Shown here one piece after another: positions 6,847 to 15,930 of a stretch of DNA of 24,550 nt (the stretch's first letter is position 1; each line of letters starts with the position of its first letter). Both the position numbers and the translations under genes were made by a program. The stretch is from Anaeromyces robustus (Eukaryota; Neocallimastigomycota; Neocallimastigomycetes; Neocallimastigales; Neocallimastigaceae), in NCBI GenBank assembly GCA_002104895.1, contig MCFG01000601.1, forward strand, positions 1-24,550, read 5' to 3'. Below the pieces are notes generated by a model. That model saw only the letters and a program-made list of their open reading frames with translations. It did no database searches and was not told the origin of the DNA.

Positions 6847-9800
6847 GTTTTATTGAAATTTTTAAGTAATTCTGGACAATTCAAATTTGTTTCTGGCTCC
6901 CAAGAAGCTTCTGATAAAGGATAACCTTTCCATTTTATTAAGTATTGTATTTTTCCGTAATGCTTTCTTTTGTCCAGAATTTCTTCGACTTCATATTCCT
7001 CTTCTTCATTCACAATTATTGGTGGTGGGGGTGCTTGCTTCCTTTTGAATTTGTCTTCGAAGTAAGGTTCAAGTTCAGATACATGAATAATTGGATGAAT
7101 TCTAAGGGTTTTTGGTAGTTCAATTTTATAAGAAACTGGGGATACTTTTTCAATAATCCTAAACGGTCCCAATTTTCTTGGTTTAAGCTTTTTATTTTTG
7201 TTTCGAATTATTAATGAACTATTAATCCAAACTTTGTCATTAATTTTATATTCTGGAGCCTTTATACGATGTTTATTCGCAAAAATTTCTTGTTTTTTAA
7301 CTGCTTGTTTTAGATTTTCTTTTAATTTCTTGAATAATTCAGACAAATCTTTTGTAAATTGGTCTGCACGCGGAACATCTGAAGTACTGGGGATTGCTGG
7401 AGAAAATCTTGGGTTATATCCATAATTGGCATAGAATGGGGATTCTTTTAAGGATTCTTGTATTGTGTTGTTATAACAAAATTCTGCGAGATATAAATAG
7501 TTACTCCAATCGGTTCCTTTGAAATTTGAATAGCATCTAAGGTACTGTTCGATAACGGAGTTCACCCTCTCCGTTAGGCCATTAGTCTGGTGGTGAAATG
7601 GTGAAGAGAGTTTCATCGAAATGTTAAGGGAGTTGCAAACTGAAGTCCAAAATTTTGAAGTAAACTGGGCACCTCTGTCAGAAAGGATATCAATTGGAAG
7701 ACCATGAAGTCGAAAAACAGTGTTCATAAAAGCATTTGCAGTGTCTTCAGCGGAGGGAACATTGGGAAAGGGAATAAAGTGACCCATTTTTGAAAATCTA
7801 TCCAAAATAACAAAAATGCAAGTGAAGTTGTTTGAAGAAGGAAGGTCAGTAATGAAGTCCATTGAGAGGGAAGTCCAAGGGCGATCAGGAATTTCGAGAG
7901 GGTTTAAAAATCCGTAAGGTTTATGTCTAAGATCTTTAGCTCGGCAACAAACTTCGCAGGAGCGTACGTATTCTTTTATATCAGTGTTCATGGAAGGCCA
8001 CCAGAAATCACGATTGGTTAAAGAGAGAGTTTTCTTGATGCCAAAGTGTCCAGCAGAGGGAGAATCGTGGCAAATATTAAGAACAAGGGAACGGCAACTA
8101 GTTGGCACGTATATTTTACCTTTGAATAGTAAAAAGTTATTTATTAACGAGAAGTCATTTTGTCCAGAAGAATTATTTGAGATAAGTTTATTATAGGTTT
8201 CTTGATAAAATTTATCTTTGGAGTATTCTTTGATAATTTTTTCGTTCAAGGATGAAACTATGGAAGCTACTGCACAAAAGTTTTCGGGTCTAAGTACCGA
8301 AAAAGGAGTGTCAATGGAAGAAAGTTCTTCATCGTTGGTAGCATAATCAGGTCTACGAGAAAGTGCATCAGCTTTGCCATTAGCGGAACCAGCACGATAA
8401 ACAATTTTGAAGTTAAATTCAGAGAGAAATAAAGCCCAACGTACTAATCTTTGTGACATCTTTTCGGGTTTCTTTTGATATAAAAGATTACGGTGGTCAG
8501 AAAAAATGGTAAATGGGATCGATGTGCCTTTTAATAAGTGTCTCCAATGTTCCAGAGATTCAACAATAGCTAGAAGTTCTTTGTCGTATATCGGGTAGTT
8601 CTTTTCTGCAGAGGTAAGAGATCTAGAAAAGAAAGCAACTGGATGAATTTTGTTATCCTTTAAAGAGTTTTGCGAGAGAATAGCCCCGATGGCAAAATTG
8701 CTGCTATCAGTTTCCACTAAGAAGGGTAGATCACGATTAGGATAAGCAAGAACTGGAGCAGAAGAGAACTTGTACTTTATTTCTTCAAAGGCATCTTGAG
8801 TTTTCGAGGTCCAACTGAATTTTATATGTTTCTTTAATAGAGAATTAAGAGGATGAGTGATTGCTGCAAATCCAGGAATAAAGCGTCGGTAGTAGTTTGC
8901 CAAACCCAAGAATGATTGTAATTGTTTAACGTTTGCAGGGATAGGCCATTCTAAAATCGAGGAAACCTTTTTTGGGTCCATGAGAATACCATCAGAAGAT
9001 ATTCTGTGACCAAGAAAATCCAAGAAGGGAACACAAAATTCGCATTTTTCAAGTTTTGCGAATAGATGGGCTTTTCTTAATCTGTTAAGTACTTCAGATA
9101 AATGAACAAAGTGAGTGTCTAAGTCAGGAGAGAAGATTATTATGTCATCAATATAACAGAAGGCGAATTTACCCAAGACATCTTCTAAAATGTCATTTAT
9201 AAAGTGTTGAAAAACGGCAGGAGCATTCTTGAGACCGAAAGGCATTACTAGATATTCAAAGTGTCCGTATTTACAAGTAAATGCCGTCTTGAATTCGTCA
9301 CCTTCTTTGATCCTAACTAGGTTGTATGCCGAACGAAGATCTAATTTTGAGAAGACTCTTCCTTTGGATAAATGTTCTAACATGTCGTTAATCAAAGGTA
9401 AAGGATAAGAGTCACGGATCGTAATATCGTTCAAATGTCGGTAGTCTACTACCATTCTTAGTTCACCATTCTTTTTTAACACAAAAAATACAGGAGCGCC
9501 AGCGGGGGATTTAGATTTTCGGATAAATCCTTTTGCTAAGTTTTCCTCGATGTATTCCTTAAGTGTGGCCGATTCCTTTTCTGTTAAAGGGTAGATTGGC
9601 CCATAATATAGCTGAGTGCCAGGAAGAAGGTTTATCTCACAATCGTAGGGTCTATGAGGAGGTAGCTCGTTGGCATATATTTCACTGAATACATCTTTAA
9701 AAGGCCGAAGTTTAGCAGGTAATAAAGTTTGTATTTTGGATTCATTTTCCTTTTTTGTTTCCTTTGGAGGAATGAAGGCAGCAAAAGAACTGGGGAGCAT

Positions 9801-11003
9801 TAGGCAATTTGAAACGCAATGATTTGATTTGAATGAAAGTTCTTTGGTTCCAAAATTAATAGTAGGATTATGTATTGAAAGCCAGTCAGTTCCTAATATG
9901 GCGCAATAGGAGGGTAAGTCAAGAACGTAAAATTTCACTTTGCAATTATGATTTTTATAAGTCATTGAAATGGGAAAGGTTTCACCAAGTATAGTTTGAT
10001 TTCCTCCAATTCCAGATATCTTGGGAAGATCTGTTTTAGTCGAGAAGGGTATATTATGTTGTTTAGCATAATATACATCCATAAGGCTAAGTTGAGAGCC
10101 GGAATCTAAAAGAATTTTTGTGTTGATGGAGGTATTTGAGACTTTGAGAATGAATTCGAAAATTGGTAACTTTAAGTCTGGTTGATCAGAAATTCTTGGC
10201 CTTGAACTAAAGTTTGCTTCGGGATTGGTGATATGGGAGGTAGTAGAAGCTTTATTCTTTTTTCTAAGTGGACATTTTTCCCACGAATGTTCAGAGGAAG
10301 CACAGTATGGGCAAAGATTTTCTCTTCTTCTTCTTTCCTTTTCTTCGTTCGATAATGGTCCGCGAGGTTTTTGATTTTGTGTTTTCTTGGAAAAACTTGA
10401 TTTTCTATTGTTGTTGTTTTTGTTGTGATTATTATTGTTATTTGATTTATTTTGTGAGGTGAAAAATTGTCTCTGGGTTGAAATTCTGGAGTCAATTCTA
10501 GAAGCAATGGTTTGCATGGAGAGAAGTGTTCTAGGTCCTGGGAACATCTCAAGGATTCTGGTTGCAATTTGATCATTTAATCCAGCGAGAAAGGCATCCA
10601 TTTTTGCCTCTTCATTCCACGAAGATTCGTCAGAATACTTATTAAATTCTATAATATAATTTCGGACATCCCCAAGACGTTTTTGCCTTATGGTTCTTAA
10701 TTTTTGGTTGGCGATAAATGTTGAATCGTAATCGCCAAAAGTAGCCTTGAATCTTGAAATAAAGGCTTCGTAATCGTTTAAACATGGGTCCACATTTTCT
10801 ATTAAGGTTGCGGCCCAGTTCATAGCAGAACCATATAATCTGGAGATAATGTATGCGACTTTAATGGGATCTTCGGCGAATCTTTCGGGTTGCAACATAA
10901 ATATGAGATTCATCTTGGCGAGGAATCCTTTGAAGTAGCGGCGGTCTCCAGCAAAACCATCTTTGTTGTTGACACTAGCATTAAAAAATGAATCTTCTTC
11001 CAT
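6831..11003 (-). CDS. Element D: Gag-Pol polyprotein with chromodomain, 1390 aa
   Basis: One uninterrupted frame encodes a whole Ty3/gypsy polyprotein. Order by residue: Gag 1-180; Asn-rich linker; zinc knuckle CPYCASSEHSWEKC at 231-244; protease with LLDSGS about 298-303; RT about 480-665 with [14 protein letters not shown] and YIDD (617-620); RNase H about 760-880 with VETDSS, the KELLAIVE Glu and FSDHRN; integrase with an HHCC finger (about 979-1020) and D-D-E residues near 1049, 1109 and 1145; a GPF motif near 1278; and a C-terminal chromodomain about 1336-1386 (YEVEEILDKR, IKWKGY, SWEP). Chromodomains steer integration towards marked chromatin. Gag and Pol are fused without a frame change, unlike element B. 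C lies at the extreme 3' end, past the chromodomain, and its LTR supplies the last few codons. RT, RNase H and integrase motifs all look present. Confidence 0.93.
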   Translation of the reverse strand: MEEDSFFNASVNNKDGFAGDRRYFKGFLAKMNLIFMLQPERFAEDPIKVAYIISRLYGSAMNWAATLIENVDPCLNDYEAFISRFKATFGDYDSTFIANQKLRTIRQKRLGDVRNYIIEFNKYSDESSWNEEAKMDAFLAGLNDQIATRILEMFPGPRTLLSMQTIASRIDSRISTQRQFFTSQNKSNNNNNHNKNNNNRKSSFSKKTQNQKPRGPLSNEEKERRRRENLCPYCASSEHSWEKCPLRKKNKASTTSHITNPEANFSSRPRISDQPDLKLPIFEFILKVSNTSINTKILLDSGSQLSLMDVYYAKQHNIPFSTKTDLPKISGIGGNQTILGETFPISMTYKNHNCKVKFYVLDLPSYCAILGTDWLSIHNPTINFGTKELSFKSNHCVSNCLMLPSSFAAFIPPKETKKENESKIQTLLPAKLRPFKDVFSEIYANELPPHRPYDCEINLLPGTQLYYGPIYPLTEKESATLKEYIEENLAKGFIRKSKSPAGAPVFFVLKKNGELRMVVDYRHLNDITIRDSYPLPLINDMLEHLSKGRVFSKLDLRSAYNLVRIKEGDEFKTAFTCKYGHFEYLVMPFGLKNAPAVFQHFINDILEDVLGKFAFCYIDDIIIFSPDLDTHFVHLSEVLNRLRKAHLFAKLEKCEFCVPFLDFLGHRISSDGILMDPKKVSSILEWPIPANVKQLQSFLGLANYYRRFIPGFAAITHPLNSLLKKHIKFSWTSKTQDAFEEIKYKFSSAPVLAYPNRDLPFLVETDSSNFAIGAILSQNSLKDNKIHPVAFFSRSLTSAEKNYPIYDKELLAIVESLEHWRHLLKGTSIPFTIFSDHRNLLYQKKPEKMSQRLVRWALFLSEFNFKIVYRAGSANGKADALSRRPDYATNDEELSSIDTPFSVLRPENFCAVASIVSSLNEKIIKEYSKDKFYQETYNKLISNNSSGQNDFSLINNFLLFKGKIYVPTSCRSLVLNICHDSPSAGHFGIKKTLSLTNRDFWWPSMNTDIKEYVRSCEVCCRAKDLRHKPYGFLNPLEIPDRPWTSLSMDFITDLPSSNNFTCIFVILDRFSKMGHFIPFPNVPSAEDTANAFMNTVFRLHGLPIDILSDRGAQFTSKFWTSVCNSLNISMKLSSPFHHQTNGLTERVNSVIEQYLRCYSNFKGTDWSNYLYLAEFCYNNTIQESLKESPFYANYGYNPRFSPAIPSTSDVPRADQFTKDLSELFKKLKENLKQAVKKQEIFANKHRIKAPEYKINDKVWINSSLIIRNKNKKLKPRKLGPFRIIEKVSPVSYKIELPKTLRIHPIIHVSELEPYFEDKFKRKQAPPPPIIVNEEEEYEVEEILDKRKHYGKIQYLIKWKGYPLSEASWEPETNLNCPELLKNFNKTVTER
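6847..6851. repeat. Target site duplication of element C (right copy)
   Basis: GTTTT, matching 1603-1607 at the other end of C. Confidence 0.85.
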
Positions 11004-11648
11004 CTTCTAATTTTCGTTCTTATTGTTAAAGTTGTTTATTGTTCTAAGTGCTTTGAGTAAAATTGCCACAGTGAGTAGTTCTATTTCTAAGATTATTAAT
11101 TTTATGATTACGAGTAGAATGTTGAAGTTCATAAGACAGAATAAAATTTAAATTTTTGGAAATTTTAAGTAGGACAAATTTATTTAAGGTAATTTGGAAT
11201 TTCGCTTTTATGCCTTACAACAAAAAAATAACCGGCAAAAGCTACTAACTAGAGGTATATACTAGACCTCGAAGTAAAATATTAAAACTATATAATTAAA
11301 GTCGCTTCACCTTCACGACCAACCTCCAGCCTTCGGTGACTGAAGTTCCTTGTTTGCCAGAGCTTACGAAGGTATTGAACTTGAACGTCCGATATTGCAG
11401 TGCTTTTTATCACACAACAATTCCTTCCCCCAAGAAAGCGTGCTTCTCACACTACCCACTTTTATCAATACCTAAGTAACTAATTGACTATAGTTTCTTA
11501 ACCTACTAGAAACTAGTTACTTACGCCAAACACTCTGTATATGAGCTCTAAACGCTCCTAGTATATTAAAAAAAAAAATTACCTTAAAATTTAAACAACA
11601 GAAAAAGTTTTATGGACTTATTTAACCTTTTAGTAATTTTTTTTTCTA

Positions 11649-11737
11649 TTTCACACTGCTGTTCTTTCAGTTTATCAACTTACTCGAGCTGAATGTAGGA
11701 CTTACGTCTGAGCCTACCAGCGAGGGCCAATGTGAAA
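11649..11737 (-). ncRNA. Stem-closed RNA domain in D leader
   Basis: This is the counterpart of C 3309-3397. TTTCACATTG (minus strand, from 11737) pairs with CAGTGTGAAA (to 11649). The domain and its flanks look the same as in C over about 100 bases. Confidence 0.5.
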
Positions 11738-12011
11738 CTCGAAAAATTAATTAGAAAAAGGAAGAATATTTTATAAGGATCCTCTATAACGATTCTCCTT
11801 ATGACAAAATTAAAAAAAAAAAAAAAAAAACACAAAAATTTTATTACAACACGTTATTTTCTTACCACTATTTCAGGTAAGTAATTTATTATAAATAAAA
11901 AATAATTAATTTTTTTTTTTTTTTTTTTTTTTTCCGTAGGGTAGTCTATTGTACGTAGGGTAGTCTTTTACTATTTTTAAGGCAGTTCAGTAGTGGTTTA
12001 GGAGTAAAAAA

Positions 12012-12055
<44 letters not shown>

Positions 12056-12359
12056 ACAGTATTTTCCGTAGGGTAGTTTTCAACAATATTATATTCCGTA
12101 GGGTAGTCTAACACTATATTTAAAATAGTTCAGGTGTAATTTAAAGGTAATTTATGATTTCGATTAGGGACAATATTTTCCGTAGGGTAGTCTTCGATAA
12201 TATAATTTATTCCGTAGGGTAGTCTTGTGCTAAGTAAGAAATTACGGAGGTTATAAAAAGAATTATTACAGAGGGTAGTTTGTAGTGGTCCGGAAGATAG
12301 TCTAAAAAGAAATTACGGAGGGTAGTCTAAATGATTTACGTAGGATGGCTAGAAATAAT

Positions 12360-12510
12360 CCGGAGGGTAGTCTAAAGAAATTTATAAAGGATAGTTTATA
12401 ATTGTCCGGAGGGTAGTCTAAAGAAATTTATAAAGGATAGTTTATAATTGTCCGGAGGGTAGTCTAAAGAAATTTATAAAGGATAGTTTATAATTGTCCG
12501 GAGGGTAGTC
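12360..12510. repeat. 46-bp tandem repeat in D leader
   Basis: Three full head-to-tail copies of a 46-bp unit (plus strand CCGGAGGGTAGTCTAAAG through TTTATAATTGT) start at 12360, 12406 and 12452. A partial copy starts at 12498. Each unit carries one GGGTAGTC motif and one weaker GGATAGTT motif, so the array is a local expansion of the leader's motif series. Confidence 0.85.
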
Positions 12511-12908
12511 CCAAATATAAGTAGAGTAGTCTAAGATTTAATGTAGGATAGTCTAAGATAGTCCGTAGGGTGGTCCCAGAAAGTAGGGTAGTTTCTATGT
12601 ATTCCGGAGGGTAGTTTGGAAAATTTTTTCTGTGTAAAGGTATTGGGTTTGATTACTAACTTTAGGGCGATTTTATTGTAATAAATTGTAAAAAATAAGT
12701 AAATTATTTTACACAATTATTTTGATAGACCCAACAGGTCTACACAGAAAGTAAATCAGAAAAGAAGATTGGTTTTATAAGAACTTGTTTTATTAGATTT
12801 ATTAAAAGTAAAAATTTATTTATTTATTAATTAATTTTGTAATATTCTGAATTACTTATAATTAATTAATAAAATCGCGAAGAATTAATCATTTAAAAAT
12901 TTTACACC

Positions 12909-12916
12909 TATTTATA
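12909..12916 (-). promoter_or_regulatory. TATA box of the D promoter
   Basis: TATAAATA on the minus strand in the 5' LTR, about 230 bases before the LTR end. It would drive the genomic RNA of D. The context AAAAAGTATAAATAGGTG is shared with C. Confidence 0.65.
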
Positions 12917-13142
12917 CTTTTTACGGAAAAATAGTTTTCTTCGTAAAAAGTTGTTTAAAATTTCTAGAAACTTTTGATTAAAATCTTATGGAAAAATTTA
13001 GAAAAATTTAATATAAAAGTTGTCTTAAAATTTTTGATTGTATTCTATTAATTTCTACGTAAAATACAGAAATAAAAATACAGAAATAAAATACAGAAAT
13101 TCATAATAAAAATTTAAAAAATAAAATTTTTATAAAGTTTGT

Positions 13143-13214
13143 AACAAGTGTGAGTCGAACCCAGAGTGTTCGCCCAGATGGTCATAGTGACTAACCACTA
13201 GACCATGGTTACTA
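13143..13214 (-). other. tRNA-like module in D 5' LTR
   Basis: Same sequence as the module in D's 3' LTR. The A-box-like and B-box motifs are in the element's sense orientation, so a Pol III transcript from here would run into the element. Confidence 0.6.
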
Positions 13215-13240
13215 TTTTATTAATTGTGAGATTCGTTACA

Positions 13241-13245
13241 TCATC
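13241..13245. repeat. Target site duplication of element D (right copy)
   Basis: TCATC, matching 594-598. It lies in the Asp-Asp box of B's RT, so D landed in the RT active-site codons. Confidence 0.85.
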
Positions 13246-14630
13246 GATATAAGCGAAGGCGAATACATCAAGATAATCGCTAAGAACATCATTAATAAAG
13301 TGTTGGAAAGTGGCGGGGGCGTTCTTCAAACCAAAAGGCATAACGAGGTATTCAAAATGACCGAATCTAGTATTAAAAGCTGTTTTAAATTCATCGCCTT
13401 CCCTGATGCGAACAAGATTATATGCGGACCGCAGATCGAGTTTGGTAAAGTACTTAGCACCTCTAACTTTTTCTAAAAGGTCGTTGATGAGAGGGAGAGG
13501 GTAGGAATTCCGAATAGTGATATCGTTAAGCTTTCTGTAATCAATACATAATCGAAGTGTGCCATCTTTTTTTCGAACAAAGAGAATAGAAGCACCGGCA
13601 GGGGAAATTGATTTACGAATGAAATTCTTTTCTAGGTTTTCTCTAATGTAGTCACGGAGTGCTTGAGTTTCCTCAACTGTTAAAGGATATATAGGACCAT
13701 AAGGTAGAGAAGAGTCGGGTTTTAAGTCGATTCTACAATCGTAAGGCCGATGAGGAGGAAGTTCATTAGCACCATTTTCGGAGAATACATCAAGTAGATC
13801 CAAATAAACATCAGGAAGGGATTGATTTGCTTTAGGTTCATTGACAGAAGGACAAGATACATAAATAGCGAATTTCATGGTGAAGTTTCTAGGAGGAACA
13901 TTACGGGGTGGGGAATTAGTCGATGTATCATCATTATTTTCATGAGTTTCATTAAAATTTTGAGGATTAATATTTGAAGAAATAGACGAAGATGATTGAT
14001 CAATGTGAGATGATGTAGATACTGTAGCATTACTTGGGATTTCAATATTAGACGAAACACAGGAATTAGAACACGAATTACTATACTTTTTATTTTCATT
14101 TTTATTATTAACTTTATTATCTTTATTAAAATCATGTTGTACTACATTTATTACATCCTTTTGTTTAAAATACAAAGTTTCACAGTCGAAATCAATGACA
14201 GCTCCGTTTGATTTGAGCCAAGGAGTACCAATAATAGGGGGAAGAGAGTCGTCATCTGTTACTATAAATTGTATAGAGAACGAGTCATCCTTGTAAAGAA
14301 TCTGGAGAGGTTTAGTAATACCTATGATATTGGAAGTTTTTCCACCACAATCAACTGTTCCAGAGACTTCAGAACTAGACAGAGGGATAGAATATTTATT
14401 AACAAAGGAATTAGAAATAGTATTTTCTATAGCCCCTGAATCGACCAAAATGGATGTGGAAACTAAGTCATCATTATCAAAAGAAAGAGTGAAAGGAAAA
14501 ACTAGGTAGTTACTATTTGGGTAGAAGGGGTTGTTTACAAAGGATTTAGGACTATTATTGGTAGAAGTCTTAGCTTCAAAAGGGTGTATACTAGAGTGAG
14601 ATTTAGGCTCAGAATCTACTCTAGAAGTTA
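13241..14630 (-). pseudogene. Element B: protease and RT part of pol
   Basis: The minus strand encodes a Ty3/gypsy protease with [11 protein letters not shown] and a PIIGTPWL block, then a Ser/Asn-rich linker. An RT follows with [50 protein letters not shown] and the catalytic YIDD box, where element D interrupts it. The frame is open upstream of the first ATG (14448) to the gag overlap near 14630, so it is expressed from gag by frameshift rather than from its own start. The remaining RT piece is at 494-598, and RNase H and integrase are absent. Compared with D's pol the motifs are the same family, but the sequence is clearly diverged. Confidence 0.82.
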
Positions 14631-15440
14631 GTTTTTTGGAACTTTTGGGCAGGTAGCAACCATATGGCCTTCAACACCACAATACATGCAAAGTCCTTTA
14701 GCACGTCTTTGTTGTTTTTCTTCTGGAGTTAAAGGTCCACGTTTTTTGCGTTCGTTCGAGGTCTTACGGGAAAAAGGATTGGTATCTTCTTCTCTCATCT
14801 TTCGCACAAATGGATTATATAAGGAAGCACCCTGATAACCTTTGGAAACTTGATACTTTTTAAGTAAGTTTGAATCAATTATCATAGCCCTATGGAAAGC
14901 AGAAAGAAGAGTAGGAATACTATCTCCACGCATTAGTAATTCGCATTTGACTTCTTCGTGAAGCCCATCTATAAACTTAGCTACTAATGCAGATTGATTC
15001 CATCCAAGGTGTACAGCGGCTTGTTCAAAGTCCTTAATATATTGGCTGACTTCACCGATACGTTCTTGCTTGAGGGCCATAATGATTTGAGTACTATTGA
15101 AAACGATGTCTATATTCCCAAACACTCTCCTCATTAACGAAACAAAGGCATCGTAGTTGTTTAGAACAGGATTACCAGCTTGGATCAGGTGTGCTACAAA
15201 GAGTTTAGCATCACCTTCCATGAAGGAGAACATATAGGCAACCTTGTACAAGTCGTTTCGGAATAACAAGCTTTTCATGCGAAAATTGATTTCGCAATGC
15301 TGGATAAAACCTTCGAGGTCTAAACTGTTTCCAGAAAACTTGGGCGGCTTTCCAAGGGGGAACATGAAATCTAACATGGCAGCATCGGCGGCAGATTGCT
15401 GAGAGGAGGCGGCGGCAGCGTGAAAAGGGTTGTATGACAT
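14628..15440 (-). pseudogene. Element B: Gag, 270 aa
   Basis: The frame looks whole, but the element around it is broken. An Ala-rich start (residues 10-21) is followed by a gypsy capsid region (about 25-200: PPKFSGNSLDLEGFI, YKVAYMFSFMEGDA). Next come a basic linker (230-245) and one CCHC zinc knuckle, [14 protein letters not shown] (252-265). It ends at a TAA directly after a canonical slippery heptamer leading to pol. It is much more distant from the Gag proteins of C and D than those are from each other. The start ATG at 15438-15440 is the first in this frame after the leader. Confidence 0.85.
14631..14637 (-). promoter_or_regulatory. Candidate -1 ribosomal frameshift site between B gag and pol
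   Basis: The minus strand reads A AAA AAC in the gag frame, followed directly by the gag stop. This is the canonical X XXY YYZ heptamer, and the -1 frame after it is the frame of the protease. Many Ty3/gypsy elements use a gag-pol frameshift of this kind. I did not find an obvious stable downstream stem by eye. Confidence 0.7.
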
Positions 15441-15536
15441 ATTAAAAATGTTTTATTAGAAAATAGTTTTATTAATCAGAAAAAATTAAAAAAAAATTGT
15501 GTTAAGGTAAGTCTATTTTTCAATGAGAATTAGTAT
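15441..15536 (-). other. Element B: short leader
   Basis: About 96 bases lie between the presumed LTR end (15537) and the gag ATG, mostly A/T. This is far shorter than the 1.6-kb leaders of C and D. The primer-binding site should lie near 15520-15536; I cannot assign its tRNA. ATTAGTATTGT and ACAATACTAAT form an inverted repeat at 15530-15573 across the presumed LTR end. Confidence 0.5.
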
Positions 15537-15728
15537 TGTAACAACGCTAACGACTTAGGTTAACACAATACTAATTATACTTTTTATGTTATAAGATTAA
15601 TGAGTTTTAATAACAATTTTATTTATTATTAATATTTATTTTAACCTTAATACTAATTCTAGAGATTAATTTTACATGAAATTACAAGAATATATATTTA
15701 TAAGTTAGAAATATACATAAACAATACT

Positions 15729-15751
15729 TTATGAGTGAAATTCACTCATAA
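15729..15751. repeat. 10-bp perfect inverted repeat in B LTR
   Basis: TTATGAGTGA (15729-15738) and TCACTCATAA (15742-15751) are separated by three bases. It lies upstream of the TATA box in element sense and could be a protein-binding palindrome. Confidence 0.6.
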
Positions 15752-15794
15752 CGATTGGTTGATTTCATGGTTTGTGAAGAAAAAGAGTGGAAGA

Positions 15795-15843
15795 GTTATG
15801 GATCAAAATATAACTATTTATTAGTTATATTTTGATCCATAAC
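15795..15843. repeat. 21-bp perfect inverted repeat in B LTR
   Basis: GTTATGGATCAAAATATAACT (written here as its two halves, GTTATGGATC and AAAATATAACT) at 15795-15815 pairs with 15823-15843, leaving a 7-base loop ATTTATT. It is perfect over 21 pairs. It directly follows the tRNA-like module in element sense. Confidence 0.8.
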
Positions 15844-15844
15844 T

Positions 15845-15928
15845 GAGGGTGATACCCGGAGTCGAACTCATGACAGGTAGGTCAGAGTCCAACAACCTGA
15901 CGACTACGTCAGTCGGGGAACCCCCGGT
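15845..15928 (-). other. tRNA-like module in B LTR
   Basis: Minus strand: GACGTAGTCGTCAGG (A-box-like), then TTGGACTCTGACC resembling a tRNA-Gln(CUG) anticodon arm, then a perfect B-box GAGTTCGACTC. The anticodon stem pairs about 4 of 5, but the base before the anticodon is not T in the best fold. It is probably a tRNA-derived segment, not a working tRNA. It differs in sequence from the C/D module. Confidence 0.5.
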
Positions 15929-15930
15929 AG

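Larger units (their letters stand above)
11004..12676 (-). other. Element D: 1.7-kb non-coding leader
   Basis: This lies between D's 5' LTR and its gag start, read on the minus strand. It has the same three zones as C's leader. About 12630-11934 holds some twenty GACTACCC-type motifs (seen on the plus strand as GGGTAGTC). About 12050-11811 holds long A/T runs, and about 11745-11190 is a GC-richer block nearly identical to C 3301-3860. The bases after the LTR on the minus strand, ATAAAATCGCCCTAAAG, resemble C's ATAAAAGCACCC and probably hold the primer-binding site; I cannot name the primer. No protein gene is supported. Confidence 0.75.
599..13240 (-). mobile_element. Element D: chromodomain Ty3/gypsy retrotransposon, carries element C
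   Basis: D is flanked by TCATC duplications (594-598, 13241-13245). It has 564-bp LTRs at 649-1212 and 12677-13240 that look identical by eye, a leader of about 1.67 kb, one long gag-pol frame, a 3' non-coding region and a polypurine tract. Subtracting C and its target duplication leaves about 7.35 kb of D sequence. The domain order Gag, PR, RT, RNase H, IN, chromodomain marks it as a chromovirus. Apart from the C insertion it looks whole, and identical LTRs imply a recent insertion. It sits inside the RT gene of B in the same orientation. Confidence 0.9.
12677..13240 (-). repeat. Element D: 5' LTR (564 bp)
   Basis: The LTR reads from TGTAACGAATCTC (13240) to TTTATTACA (12677) on the minus strand. 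It appears identical to 649-1212. It carries the tRNA-like module (about 13143-13214), TATAAATA (12909-12916) and the U5 hairpin. The TCATC target duplication follows at 13241. Confidence 0.92.
494..15930 (-). mobile_element. Element B: Ty3/gypsy retrotransposon inside E, broken
   Basis: B is read on the minus strand: LTR (about 15537-15930), a short leader, gag (14628-15440), protease and RT (13241-14630). It is then interrupted by element D (599-13240), with a small RT piece at 494-598. The rest of RT, RNase H, integrase and the 3' LTR are missing, and the small piece abuts copia E directly. Gag has one zinc knuckle, and pol starts in another frame at a canonical slippery site. With one LTR left, age cannot be estimated from LTR divergence. 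It must be younger than E and older than D. Confidence 0.8.
15537..15930 (-). repeat. Element B: 5' LTR (approximate limits)
   Basis: The minus strand ends GCGTTGTTACA (15537), like the TTACA ends of the C and D LTRs. A TATAAATA box lies at 15695-15702, hairpins at 15729-15751 and 15795-15843, and a tRNA-like module at the far end. The outer limit is unclear: no clean TG start is seen, and it may be anywhere from about 15926 to 15944, where the copia reading frame ends. No second copy is in the window. Confidence 0.55.

Noticed and set aside
10172-10576. 134-residue open frame on the minus strand inside D's gag
   Set aside because: It is a shadow of the gag-pol frame, with no motif of its own.
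12360-12510. A CRISPR array
   Set aside because: The 46-bp units are directly adjacent with no spacers, and the DNA is eukaryotic transposon leader.
13875-14135. 86-residue Ile/Leu-rich frame in B's protease-RT linker
   Set aside because: It is a shadow of the Ser/Asn-rich linker. The hydrophobic look comes from A/T-rich codons, so it is not an envelope or membrane protein.
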